NCBI RefSeq assembly: GCF_014192335.1
Contig: NZ_JACHXU010000003.1
Coordinates: forward strand, 248,001 to 312,000
DNA length: 64,000 bases
Direction of reading: 5' to 3'
Origin: Aporhodopirellula rubra
GTDB lineage: Bacteria; Planctomycetota; Planctomycetia; Pirellulales; Pirellulaceae
Under the pieces are notes generated by a model that searched no databases, had not been told where the DNA came from, and was given only the letters and a program-made list of their open reading frames with translations. Made by a program: the position numbers and the translations under genes. Position 1 is the stretch's first letter; every line of letters starts with the position of its first letter. This document shows positions 48,901 to 56,067 of this stretch, one piece after another.

Positions 48901-49065
48901 TCAAAGGACGCCATTGCTGAGCAGTTCGCAACTCTCGACGGTGACCGTTTACCGATCGTACTCGCTGGCAAGTCGCTTCATGTCTACTTCACCGAGACTC
49001 ATCGGAAAGATCTTCAAGCTGTTATCAAATCGACCGGTCAATCCGAAACCAGCGAAGACCAATAA
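45949..49065 (+). CDS. Sacsin/HSP90-like GHKL ATPase with C-terminal HNH-like zinc domain (putative defence protein)
   Basis: About 1038 aa from the ATG at 45949 (GGAG 9 bp upstream); a TTG at 45943 overlapping the helicase stop is less likely. The N-terminus is an HSP90-like ATPase of the sacsin type: YELLQNAEDTGAG (N-box), FAHDGRPF and GRFGVGFKAVFAY (G-boxes). A long middle region of unknown fold follows. At about 930-985 is a zinc-binding end, FCQICQAG then NYLALCPNHAAM. It is laid out like HNH nucleases, but the catalytic His pair appears replaced (YFETVQLV). Cytoplasmic. It probably forms a functional unit with the HEPN-helicase. Confidence 0.82.
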   Translation: MSFIEQVRAKRQKLADVLVDEEYSGLRQFVEELYPDKAHFLYELLQNAEDTGAGIVQFRLEKNRLVFAHDGRPFTDDDVWGITNIGKGTKRDDEDKIGRFGVGFKAVFAYSETPSIWSPTHNFKICDLVLPTEIKPRTAKDNATVFDFPFNNPKKSAEAAFDEIAEGLQSLSEELLIFLSHIHRVRWEIVGGAEGGLKRIDRPPHLIEVQKKVGGKVLASSSFLRFKKSVDGLPSQNVSVAFPLEAKDSEKPLQESDPISDVFRVVPGAPARVSVYFPAEKEVSGLRFHVHAPFVPELSRASIKDTPANDPLFQQLAGMMPDVLEQIRGLGLLTVEFLNVLPHSQDGVPAKYQPIRDAIIGAMNSSPLTPTQSKKHLPATQLFQAKAALKDLLPSEDLRQVLEDDTAFDWAVAAPQRNSNADRFLGSLEIKRWDVDRFVSLLERRKGDDEYWDQRTYRYKISEPNEEFDAWFASKDATWLQRLYAMLHRELGENGGLDRFKSIQIVRLTDQSFARPDRSFFSRNGMAIDDRFPRVDSQVYEGGKSKSDQDAAKKFLEAAGVREVGEREQVEAILNSTYVGKNEIAFDDHVKDLNRFLQLIHSDPNAVKLFVKRLILLDEHGKRSSPSDIYLDEPFVSTGLSAFYNAFDTGEGRHALSPRYAEVRSHREFICEFAEAVGALSRLQVCQVSCDRNPNVGYLVHQAPGNPSRHKIDKDYQIHGLVNALKNPSVPLARLIWSTLARQTDIKWTRAIYRSNQTQQLREDVSQLVVTLRDAKWLPQGDEFVRPAEADFRLLPEDFEYAPGWKWLAAIKFGENVTKRTEEYKKKKEFAAELGFDDDQSLEDAKWFAALDAEARQLFKSEYRSRMSVDLPERSSANPERRSDKVGQLALDAPEEEKEVRSRSVSTVIASVKKEIKPYLREQYTNADGVMFCQICQAGVPFSLANGEPYFETVQLVPKTEKLFFQNYLALCPNHAAMVQLANDSKDAIAEQFATLDGDRLPIVLAGKSLHVYFTETHRKDLQAVIKSTGQSETSEDQ

Positions 49066-49138
49066 GAACGCTCAACCGCCGGCAATTGCTTTGGCGAGTT
49101 GCTCAAGGCCGTATAGATGGCACGTCGGCCTGCGATAG

Positions 49139-49471
49139 ATGGCGATCGCCTGTGATGATGTGCTGAGGAAAATGCTGACGCTACGAATTCAGTTTGACGA
49201 GGTCACAGATGAAAACGGACCGCTGCGTGTGATCCTCGGTTAGCACGTTTCGTCAACAAGCGACGGCTTGGCGGCGACCGTTGATGTTCACGCCAAGGCC
49301 AGCGACACGCTGGTGATGCGTCGGTTGATCAGCCACTCGAGCGGTTCGTCGGTCGAGGGAACGAGTCGGCAACGCCGTATCTTGCATTTGGAATTCGCCG
49401 CATCGCCGGAGTTGGCCGACGGCGTTCAGTGGCATGATTCTGTTTCTCCGGCTTTGGACCTTGCTAGATAG
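49139..49471 (+). pseudogene. Remnant of a phytanoyl-CoA dioxygenase family gene
   Basis: One frame reads DDVLRKMLTLRIQFDEVTDE, then GPLRVILG, an in-frame TAG at 49241-49243, then H and ASDTLVMRRLISHSS and RRILHLEFAASPELADGVQW. This is the C-terminal third of the PhyH fold. The TAG sits where the family has the Ser of Gly-Ser-His (TCG to TAG). Another in-frame stop lies at 49136. The N-terminal part, including the iron-binding His-x-Asp, is missing, presumably removed by the defence island. The 3' end abuts the recombinase element. Confidence 0.65.
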
Positions 49472-49865
49472 CTTTGCCGGCGACCAAGCGTTTCCATGCG
49501 GTGCGTTGTTTGGTCCAGTTGGGTTCGATGGCGATTTGGCGGAGTTCTCGTTCTCGGAATTTCGGCTTGATGTCGGTGGTGGGCTGGAGGTCGAGGAGTG
49601 CTTGTTGGATGTCGGGGGCGAGGGTGGAGAGGTTGAGGATTTGCGTGACTCGGGCGCGGGTGATGCCGGCGGTGCGGGCGATTTCGGCTTGGTCTTTGAG
49701 TTGGCCGGTTTCGAGCAAGTCGTCCAGTCGAATAGCGAGCGCCATCAGTTTGGCGATGTGTGGGATTCGCGGTGGTGCAGGTTGTCGGCGGGGACGTTTT
49801 GAAGTGACGCGTTTTCGACCTTGCGGAGCGATAACGAAGTCGTATTGGTTTTTGATGTCGCTCAT
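49464..49865 (-). CDS. HTH (ParB/KorB-like) protein of the recombinase cassette
   Basis: The product is 133 aa from the ATG at 49865, overlapping the recombinase stop (ATGA). Basic N-terminus (GRKRVTSKRPRRQPAPPRIP), then a helix-turn-helix of the KorB/ParB type (DQAEIARTAGITRARVTQIL) and a short C-terminal helix. Such small proteins follow large serine recombinases in planctomycete elements; it may direct or regulate recombination. It is the last gene before the PhyH remnant, so the left end of the element should lie within about 40 bp of its stop. Confidence 0.75.
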   Translation of the reverse strand: MSDIKNQYDFVIAPQGRKRVTSKRPRRQPAPPRIPHIAKLMALAIRLDDLLETGQLKDQAEIARTAGITRARVTQILNLSTLAPDIQQALLDLQPTTDIKPKFRERELRQIAIEPNWTKQRTAWKRLVAGKAI

Positions 49866-51442
49866 CGGCTTTCCTCTTGTTGCTGTGACTTGTGTTCGGC
49901 ACTGAATGATTTCAGTCCCGTGGGGCTGAGCGTGATGGCGAAGGTGCTGTCGGAAGCGTCGTGGTCGATGCGTTCGATCAGCTTGCTGATTAGACGTCCG
50001 CGTTCGCCGTTGGTGAGGTGTTCCCAGAGCGATTGCAAATCCTTGATCGCCGACATGATCGTGTGACGATCGGGGGCCGCCGTGTGGATGTTGTTGAGTT
50101 CTTGTTGCAGTTCGGTGCGGCGGCGGAGGTCACGGGCAACTTGCTCGTTGAGCGACGCCAGCGTGTCGAGCCGTTTGGGTTCGCGTTTGTCGTCGCCGGT
50201 CGGCGTGGCGTAGGCTTCGATCGCTCGTTCGGTGTTTTGCAACGTCAGCGTGAGCGCGGTGAGTTCGTTTTCGAGTCGTTCGCCTTTGTTCCGAACCGTC
50301 TTGCGAACTTTCAAACAGGTTTTCTCGAGAAGGTCTTTGTCGATCGTGAGCGATTGCAGTTGGCCGACAATGAACTGTTCGACTTGGTCGGCCGGCAGCG
50401 ACGGGCGGGGGCATGTTTTATGACCGCCACGGTTCGCTTTGCTGCAAACGTAGTAGCGGTATCGCTTGCCGTTCCCGCTGCCGCCGCTGGTCGTGTGTGT
50501 CATGGCGGAATCACAAGCGACGCAGCGAATCAGTCCGGTCAACACGCCCTGAGTTCGCCCGTGGACGCGATCACCGATGTTGATGCGGTTGGATCGTAGT
50601 TTCTTCTGGACCGCTTGGAAAAGTTCTTCGTCGACGATCGCTTCGTGTTCGCCTTCGTGGACCTCGTCGTGGTAGGTGACCTTGCCGAGGTACATTCGGT
50701 TGGTCAGCAACGTGTGCAGCGTGTTCTTATAGATCGGGCCGCCGCCGATCGACTTGCCCGACTTTGTGATCCACAACTTGGTTCGCCACCCGCGAACACG
50801 CATGCCTTCGATGGTTCCGATCAGGCCTTCGCTCTCCAGATAAAGCTCGAAGATTTGGCGGACCCGTTCGGCTTCGGATTCATTGACGACCAGCTTCTTG
50901 TTTTCGCGGTCAAGGTCGTAGCCGAGGATCGGTCGCCCGCCGAGGTATTTGCCTTTGCGACGAGCCGCGGCCATCTTGTCGCGAGTCCGTTCGCTGATGA
51001 TCTCGCGTTCAAACTGGGCGAATGAAAAGAGGATGTTTAGAGTCAACCGGCCCATGCTGGACGTCGTGTTGAATTGCTGTGTCACCGAAACGAACGAGAC
51101 ATGGAGGTCGTCGAACGTTTTCATGATCAGGGCGAAGTCCATCAATGAGCGGCTGAGCCGGTCGACTTTGTAGACGATCACACAGTCGATCTTGCCGGCC
51201 TTGATGTCGTCCATCAAACGAGTCAACGCGGGACGGTCGATGTTGCCGCCGGAGAACCCGCCGTCATCGTATCGCGTCTCGACTTCGACCCAACCTTCGT
51301 TGCGTTGGCTGGCGATGTACGCCGAACCGGCTTCGCGCTGAGCGTCGAGTGAATTGAATTCTTGTTCGAGGCCTTCGCTGGTCGACTTGCGAGTGTAGAT
51401 GGCACAGCGGATGGTCGTCGGTTCTTTGCTGGGAGCGATCAT
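49862..51442 (-). CDS. Large serine recombinase (resolvase/integrase)
   Basis: The product is 526 aa from the ATG at 51442. The N-terminal resolvase domain has the nucleophile Ser20 in AIYTRKSTSEGLEQEFNSLD, the Arg motif KVDRLSRSLMDFA and FAQFEREIISERTRDK. The recombinase domain follows (GRPILGYDLDRENKKLVVNE). A zinc ribbon comes next (CVACDSAMTHTT...YYVCSKANRGGHKTC), then a C-terminal coiled coil. Enzymes of this size integrate and excise phages and conjugative elements at short att sites. It overlaps DUF2924 upstream and the HTH gene downstream, so all three should be made together. Confidence 0.94.
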   Translation of the reverse strand: MIAPSKEPTTIRCAIYTRKSTSEGLEQEFNSLDAQREAGSAYIASQRNEGWVEVETRYDDGGFSGGNIDRPALTRLMDDIKAGKIDCVIVYKVDRLSRSLMDFALIMKTFDDLHVSFVSVTQQFNTTSSMGRLTLNILFSFAQFEREIISERTRDKMAAARRKGKYLGGRPILGYDLDRENKKLVVNESEAERVRQIFELYLESEGLIGTIEGMRVRGWRTKLWITKSGKSIGGGPIYKNTLHTLLTNRMYLGKVTYHDEVHEGEHEAIVDEELFQAVQKKLRSNRINIGDRVHGRTQGVLTGLIRCVACDSAMTHTTSGGSGNGKRYRYYVCSKANRGGHKTCPRPSLPADQVEQFIVGQLQSLTIDKDLLEKTCLKVRKTVRNKGERLENELTALTLTLQNTERAIEAYATPTGDDKREPKRLDTLASLNEQVARDLRRRTELQQELNNIHTAAPDRHTIMSAIKDLQSLWEHLTNGERGRLISKLIERIDHDASDSTFAITLSPTGLKSFSAEHKSQQQEESR

Positions 51443-51939
51443 TTGGTGCCTCCTTTCTTCGGGTTGAGTTTGAAGAATGCGAATCCGTTGACGTGTGAAC
51501 CGGTGACCTCGTTGGCGATCGCGGAAAGCGTTTCGTAGCGTTTGCCGTTGAAGTTGAAGTCGTCCTGGTTGACGGTGACGGTGATCGTTTGGCGCTTGTA
51601 AATCCTCACTAACACCGTGCCAGCCGGCGGCAAACGTCTGTCACGTCCTGGATCCGGCGCGACCGTGGTGTCGTCGGCGGATTCGACTTGTTGGGTGAAT
51701 GACCGTGGTGGTCGCTTGCGAAGATCGGCATCGTCGGCCATTTCGAGGGCACGCCGGCGTGCTCGTTCGGGCAGTCCGCCCTCCTCGATCGCTTGCATTC
51801 GCCAGATGATCTTTTTGACCAACCAATCGCGGTTGTGGCTGCGCGGTGGGCAGCCGCAAACGTTTTCGTATTTGTCTTTCAGTTCGCCGGTCGTCAACCG
51901 TTTCATGTCGGCGACCTCGCGGGTGATGTTCAAACTCAT
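51439..51939 (-). CDS. DUF2924 family protein
   Basis: The product is 166 aa from the ATG at 51939. The N-terminal half has the DUF2924 pattern MKRLTTGELKDKYENVCG and RSHNRDWLVKKIIWRMQAIE. The C-terminal half has PPAGTVLVRIYKRQTITVTV and FNGKRYETLSAIANEVTG, resembling a small DNA-binding or adaptor fold. DUF2924 genes nearly always sit before large serine recombinases and may be directionality or DNA-binding partners; this is not proven. Its stop overlaps the recombinase start. Confidence 0.88.
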   Translation of the reverse strand: MSLNITREVADMKRLTTGELKDKYENVCGCPPRSHNRDWLVKKIIWRMQAIEEGGLPERARRRALEMADDADLRKRPPRSFTQQVESADDTTVAPDPGRDRRLPPAGTVLVRIYKRQTITVTVNQDDFNFNGKRYETLSAIANEVTGSHVNGFAFFKLNPKKGGTK

Positions 51940-51997
51940 GGGGTTCTCTGTGATGGAGAAATGGGGCGTTGAAAATCTCGGCGGTGTTTACCACCGG

Positions 51998-52168
51998 TCA
52001 CAGAGAGCGATCGTTTTCGGGTGAGCTCAAGCCGACATGAGAACGATTCGGCGAGTCTTTTTCGGCCGGTTTGTCACGGGCGGCCAACCATCGGGCAACC
52101 CCATTGGCCAGGATCTCGGCAACCTCGCCAAGGTTAGTGTCTACATTTGCGTCGTCATCGTGCGGCAT
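51998..52168 (-). CDS. Small conserved protein at the head of the recombinase operon
   Basis: 56 aa from the ATG at 52168 (MPHDDDANVDTNLGEVAEIL), preferred over 52204 because of the promoter-like element 54 bp upstream and the typical helical start. The helix LGEVAEILANGVARWLAARD resembles short proteins that precede DUF2924 in planctomycete recombinase cassettes. The remaining tail is hydrophilic. It may be a recombination directionality factor-like helper; this is inference. Confidence 0.6.
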   Translation of the reverse strand: MPHDDDANVDTNLGEVAEILANGVARWLAARDKPAEKDSPNRSHVGLSSPENDRSL

Positions 52169-52222
52169 CCGGTACTCCGTTCGGGACAGGTCGAAAGTGG
52201 GCAACGGAGTTAACGCACCGTC

Positions 52223-52263
52223 GCTACTTGTAGACCTACCGGAAGAGATGCCGAAGTGACGAA
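52223..52263 (-). promoter_or_regulatory. 41-bp promoter-like element, copy A
   Basis: On the minus strand it reads TTCGTCACTTCG, a 7-bp unrelated spacer, then a 22-bp block with GGTAGGTCTACAAG (52223-52244). An oppositely oriented copy at 56696-56736 has the same 22 bases and 11 of the first 12. This copy lies 54 bp before the ATG at 52168 and should drive the recombinase operon. GGTCTA preceded 15 bp earlier by a TTCG box suggests -10 and -35 parts. Confidence 0.75.
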
Positions 52264-52274
52264 TGCGGCCAAGA

Positions 52275-53213
52275 TTATTTCATCATTGGGTGACCGCGGC
52301 GGAGTCGCAGGATGGCTTCGATGTTGATGGCGGTGGACCAGAGCAGACGGAGTTCATCGGCTTGTTTGTCTTTGAGGCAGCGACTGACGTCCGAGGGTGT
52401 CATGTTGGTGGCTCGGGCGAGTTGGCTTTGCGTGGGACGCGGTAGAAGTTCGGGATAGCCGGACTCTTCGCTGGTTCGCATCGCGTGTTCGTACGCAGAG
52501 GCGAGGTGTTGTTTGAGTTCTTTGCGGAGAGCTTCAATCTTGGTGGCTCGGCTGGATCGTTTAGGTTTGGATGGTGATTCGGTGAGTTGGAAATCGAGGA
52601 TTACGTCGTCGACCGCGTCCCACTCGAGAGTGAATGCTTCGTTGGTTATGGCTGCGACTTCTTCGATGGAGCTGACAGTGTTTGAAAGTTGTTCAGTCCA
52701 GTAGCTCGCGACCATTCGCGTCGGTGTGAATACGATCGCTTTGGGGCGAGTGGCGAGATGATCGCGGATCGTGTCGTCGTGTTTGCCAACGCTGCTCCGA
52801 ATGAGGATCAACTCGCGACTGGTTCCATGGAACGCTCGGCGGCCGATTTGCCAGAGTCGTTCGGTTACGATTGGTTGCACGGAGATTCGTACATCCGCGA
52901 ACAGGTGTGTTAGCGTCCGCGCGGTGTCAAAGATCACTTGATCGAGTTGATCCGGGTGCAACTTTTGAATGCCGCAGGTTTCGCAAACGATGAAGCCGTG
53001 GCGATTGCCATGGACATCGTTGCGATAGATCACTTCATGGTCGACCGCGCAGCCGGAGCATTCGCGAGTGACCGCCGGCGTCGTTTGGCGTAGCAACCCG
53101 AGTCGTTGGAACGGACCGAGTTGCGCTTTGTGAACGCGATTGACTTCGTCGACCGTGAAGACCGGCGGGTCAAGCTCCCAGCGACGCCAGACCGGATTGG
53201 TCGTTCGCTGCAC
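52275..53213 (-). CDS. Hypothetical zinc-finger/HTH protein
   Basis: The product is 312 aa from a GTG at 53213, overlapping the upstream gene by 44 bp. It has a possible zinc site (ECSGC at about 51-54, and CETC at about 75-80), a basic linker (SPSKPKRSSRATKIEALRKE), and a C-terminal helix-turn-helix (TQSQLARATNMTPSDVSRCL), so DNA binding is likely. The middle part (IVTERLWQIGRRAFHGTSRE, KAIVFTPTRMVASYW) is not recognised. It is third in the repressor operon and probably a regulator of the element. Confidence 0.65.
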   Translation of the reverse strand: MQRTTNPVWRRWELDPPVFTVDEVNRVHKAQLGPFQRLGLLRQTTPAVTRECSGCAVDHEVIYRNDVHGNRHGFIVCETCGIQKLHPDQLDQVIFDTARTLTHLFADVRISVQPIVTERLWQIGRRAFHGTSRELILIRSSVGKHDDTIRDHLATRPKAIVFTPTRMVASYWTEQLSNTVSSIEEVAAITNEAFTLEWDAVDDVILDFQLTESPSKPKRSSRATKIEALRKELKQHLASAYEHAMRTSEESGYPELLPRPTQSQLARATNMTPSDVSRCLKDKQADELRLLWSTAINIEAILRLRRGHPMMK

Positions 53214-54363
53214 CGTCGATCTCCCAAAGTTTGAGGTGTTTCTGAACGATCTCGGCGCGGTCCGGCGTCAGGCTTCGCAGATTGCATGTCCGTGGTGAGA
53301 TGCGAATCTTGCGATGCCCGGCACTGGCGAACTTGGTGGCCGGAAAGTCGAATCGGATCTCGACCGTTTTCACGCGGAGTTCCCAAAGTTGCTGGTTCGA
53401 TGCCACCAATTCTTCACTGATCGCCCGGTGGATCGTGTCCTCGGGATTGCCTCTGTCGATACCGGTGAACAATGGCCGGTTGGTCACCGGGTTGAGCATT
53501 GAGATCGTTTCGATGCGGGCGCGGATGTTGTCGGCCGGGTCGGTGGCGAGAGTTCGGGTGGGGTCTTTCAAGTGATCGAGTAGGTACGCTTGATTCGGAT
53601 CGAACGGCCCGAGTTTCCAGCCCAACGCGACCTCGGAAAAAATCTGTTCGATGCGTTCCTTACGTGGTTGCTGCAGCGCCGTGCTGAGTTCGATCGAGCC
53701 GACCGCGCGATCGTAGGCCATGATGATTTGCACCGTCGGCCGAATCGCGATCGTCTTCAAATTGCCGCTGTCATCGTGAGTGTTTTCACAGCGAACGTAG
53801 TCATCGGGATTCGCGATGAAGTATTCCATCTCGCCTCGCGTGACTCGTTCGACTGTCACGTTTTGCCCGCGACCGTCATCTCGCAGCAGATTGCCGATCG
53901 CGATCGCCAGGTGTTCTTCGACGTTGCCGGCGAATTTCAGGTTGGCCGGGACGTCGTTGCGGCGTCGCCAATAGTTGCACGTTTCAAGTTTCAAGAACGT
54001 GGACGACGCGGCGAAGATCTCTGGTTCGTTCAAGCGAATCCACATCGCTCGACCATTCAGGTCGAGTTCTTCGGGAACGCGTGACATCAGGTCTTGCACG
54101 TCGAACAATCGAGCAGTGTCGTTGATCGCGGCCATGCCGGCTTCGCAAGCGAACGATCGAATGTTTTGTAAATCGACTTCGACGTCTTTGCGTTCACTGG
54201 GCAACAAATCGGTCAGGCAATTCAGCAGCGGACTGATTTCACGTTCGCCCAATGCGTCCCAGGGAACATCGGCGTGACCGGGGACGTGGCCTTTGAACCA
54301 CGGTCGCAGCAGCGAGTTGGGGACGACGCGGAGCATCGTGGAGATCGGAGCGGGTTGAGGCAT
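53170..54363 (-). CDS. Hypothetical protein of the repressor operon
   Basis: The product is 397 aa from the ATG at 54363, 5 bp after the LexA-like gene. No signal or membrane helix. Segments such as LNEPEIFAASSTFLKLETCN, AIAIGNLLRDDGRGQNVTVE and VTRGEMEYFIANPDDYVRCE suggest a mixed alpha/beta cytoplasmic protein. I recognise no family. Co-transcription with the repressor and the HTH protein suggests a lysogeny-time role, for example immunity or control. Confidence 0.65.
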   Translation of the reverse strand: MPQPAPISTMLRVVPNSLLRPWFKGHVPGHADVPWDALGEREISPLLNCLTDLLPSERKDVEVDLQNIRSFACEAGMAAINDTARLFDVQDLMSRVPEELDLNGRAMWIRLNEPEIFAASSTFLKLETCNYWRRRNDVPANLKFAGNVEEHLAIAIGNLLRDDGRGQNVTVERVTRGEMEYFIANPDDYVRCENTHDDSGNLKTIAIRPTVQIIMAYDRAVGSIELSTALQQPRKERIEQIFSEVALGWKLGPFDPNQAYLLDHLKDPTRTLATDPADNIRARIETISMLNPVTNRPLFTGIDRGNPEDTIHRAISEELVASNQQLWELRVKTVEIRFDFPATKFASAGHRKIRISPRTCNLRSLTPDRAEIVQKHLKLWEIDGAANDQSGLASLGA

Positions 54364-54368
54364 AGCAA

Positions 54369-55022
54369 TTAACTTTCAGACTTTCGAGAAACACCAATGA
54401 CTTTTCCAAGCACACGAAAGTCACTATCAGGCTGAACTTCGATCGGTTTGTACTTTCGATTTTCGGGCATCAACCGGACCACGCCGTCGTCCGTTTCCAG
54501 CCGCTTCACGGTGGCCTCGTCATCAATCATCGCGACAATGATCTCACCGTTTTCAGCGATCAGTTGCCGGCGAACGATCACGACGTCACCGTTTCGCATG
54601 TCGGCGTCCTTCATGCTGTCGCCACTGATCTCCAGTGCAAAGCATTGTCCGCGGCCGACCAAACCCGACGCCACCATCACTTCACCCAGACGGTTTTCCT
54701 CTGCCAACATCGCCGGCCCGGCTTTGACCACACCGATCAACGGCACCGACTTCATGGATCCGATCGACTGGCTCGGCCGGCGGATCACACGAAGGCTGCG
54801 AGCCTTTCGTGGTTGCCGGCGGACGTAGCCTTTGCGTTCGAGTTGCAGGATCAATTGGTGGGCACTGGCGGCGGTGATGCCAAGCTGTTCACCGAGTTCG
54901 GTCATCGTCGGGGCGATGCCGTTGCGGTCGATCGCGGCGGACAGTTCGTCGAGTGCTCGCGATTGACCTTCGGTGATTTCGGTTTGGCGTGGTCGTCCTC
55001 GTCCGGGTTTGGTGGGCTTCAT
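54369..55022 (-). CDS. LexA/CI-type self-cleaving repressor
   Basis: The product is 217 aa from the ATG at 55022. The N-terminal winged helix is LexA-like (MTELGEQLGITAASAHQLIL, KGYVRRQPRKARSL). The S24 peptidase domain has the cleavage site Ala101-Gly102 (VVKAGPAML), catalytic Ser136 (SGDSM) and Lys173 (ATVKRL). RecA-stimulated self-cleavage would relieve repression upon DNA damage. Its position at the centre of the phage-like element, beside repeated sequences, suggests the element's own switch rather than the host LexA. Confidence 0.88.
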   Translation of the reverse strand: MKPTKPGRGRPRQTEITEGQSRALDELSAAIDRNGIAPTMTELGEQLGITAASAHQLILQLERKGYVRRQPRKARSLRVIRRPSQSIGSMKSVPLIGVVKAGPAMLAEENRLGEVMVASGLVGRGQCFALEISGDSMKDADMRNGDVVIVRRQLIAENGEIIVAMIDDEATVKRLETDDGVVRLMPENRKYKPIEVQPDSDFRVLGKVIGVSRKSES

Positions 55023-55057
55023 GATGCGGCTTCCATTGCGGTGAATTCCTGTGGCTC

Positions 55058-55192
55058 GAATTAGCGCTGATATACTTCGTTTCGTGCTACAGCAAATCTA
55101 GTCCTGCCGATTGTTCCGTCTAGGCGAAATTTGCTAGCAAACCCGCAAGTCGTTGGCTGGCAAGGAAATCCATTCTTGAATTCGCGCTGATA
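55058..55192. promoter_or_regulatory. Putative repressor operators upstream of the LexA-like gene
   Basis: GAATTAGCGCTGATA (55058-55072) and GAATTCGCGCTGATA (55178-55192) match at 14 of 15 positions and are exactly 120 bp apart in direct orientation. Between them lies a perfect 12-bp palindrome, TTTGCTAGCAAA (55130-55141). The first copy is 36 bp before the repressor start, as expected for autoregulation. The recognition motif of this protein is unknown. Confidence 0.6.
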
Positions 55193-55230
55193 GATGAGGT
55201 GGACATCGGGGCGGGGCGAGACATTCGGTG

Positions 55231-55755
55231 CTAGGTCAATTCACACAGCAACGGAATGTCGTCGGTTCGAGCGGGCCGAGGATCGTTTGCGAAGCGGGCA
55301 TCGAACGCCGGCTTGGTGCCGAGGTTGGTCGTTTGAATACCTTCGATCGCAGGCACGAATTCAAAGGGCGACGATTGAAACCATGGCTTGCGGTTCTCGT
55401 CGAGGAGGCAGCCCACCAGATACGGCATGACGAAGGTTTCGCGACGCTCTTGTGAGACGACAGCGTAGTACCCGAACTCGCCGAGGCATTCTTTGATCGC
55501 ATCCCAACTCGAGCCCGGCGGTATTACTTGGTCGACGATGATCTTTCGATAGCCGCACAAGAATTGAATCATTTCTTGGTCGGCGAGGATCTCGTCCGTG
55601 ATATCGCAGCGGTCAAGTTCGGGGTTGAGCAGCAGTCGAACCAACTGTCCGAGCATCTTCTTCTCAAGGCGTTCCTCAACAGTCTCGCCGAAGAGTTCGT
55701 AACCGTATTTTCCGAGTGCTTCAGGGTTGTCGGGATCAAAGAGGGCGAGAGGCAT
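55231..55755 (-). CDS. Hypothetical protein of the phage-like element
   Basis: The product is 174 aa from the ATG at 55755 (MPLALFDPDNPEALGKYGYE); a longer open frame to 56496 runs over the divergent control region and the sigma gene and is rejected. It is acidic and helical, with VEERLEKKMLGQLVRLLLNP and FLCGYRKIIVDQVIPPGSSW. No signal, membrane helix or known motif. It is transcribed leftward from the region that also starts the sigma-factor gene. Confidence 0.55.
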   Translation of the reverse strand: MPLALFDPDNPEALGKYGYELFGETVEERLEKKMLGQLVRLLLNPELDRCDITDEILADQEMIQFLCGYRKIIVDQVIPPGSSWDAIKECLGEFGYYAVVSQERRETFVMPYLVGCLLDENRKPWFQSSPFEFVPAIEGIQTTNLGTKPAFDARFANDPRPARTDDIPLLCELT

Positions 55756-55881
55756 CGTTTGGCTCCAAGGTAGATACGAAAGTTGAAAACAGAGTCCGCC
55801 AGAATGACGAGGAGTCGTGACACGTTTGGTCCAAGGCCCGAAAAGTTTTTTCGCCAGCGTCCCCACGAGCGGGTGGGCCGC

Positions 55882-55997
55882 GTTGCAGTTGGTGCGATTT
55901 CGTGCAACTGCAACAACAGAAATCTGGATGCGAAAAGACCGTGTTTTGCTTGGTGAAACGGCAATTCGCAAATTGCAAAGTGCGATTTCGTGCAACT
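55882..55997. promoter_or_regulatory. Repeat-rich divergent control region
   Basis: An 18-bp sequence, GTGCGATTTCGTGCAACT, occurs twice in direct orientation (55892-55909 and 55980-55997; 88 bp apart). The first copy lies inside the inverted repeat GTTGCAGTT (55882-55890) with AACTGCAAC (55905-55913). Another inverted repeat, GCAATT-cgca-AATTGC, is at 55961-55976. The region lies between the leftward gene at 55755 and the rightward sigma gene at 56068, and probably holds operators. Confidence 0.6.
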
Positions 55998-56067
55998 TCG
56001 CCGGAGGGTGTGGCCGCTGCCGTGATGCGGCCTTTTCAAAACACTCGCCAGCCGACGGAGTCCGCTC

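Noticed and set aside
41048-49463. tRNA-Asn 3' end as attachment site of the islands
   Set aside because: No second copy of the tRNA 3' segment was found in the window, and large serine recombinases do not normally use tRNA genes.
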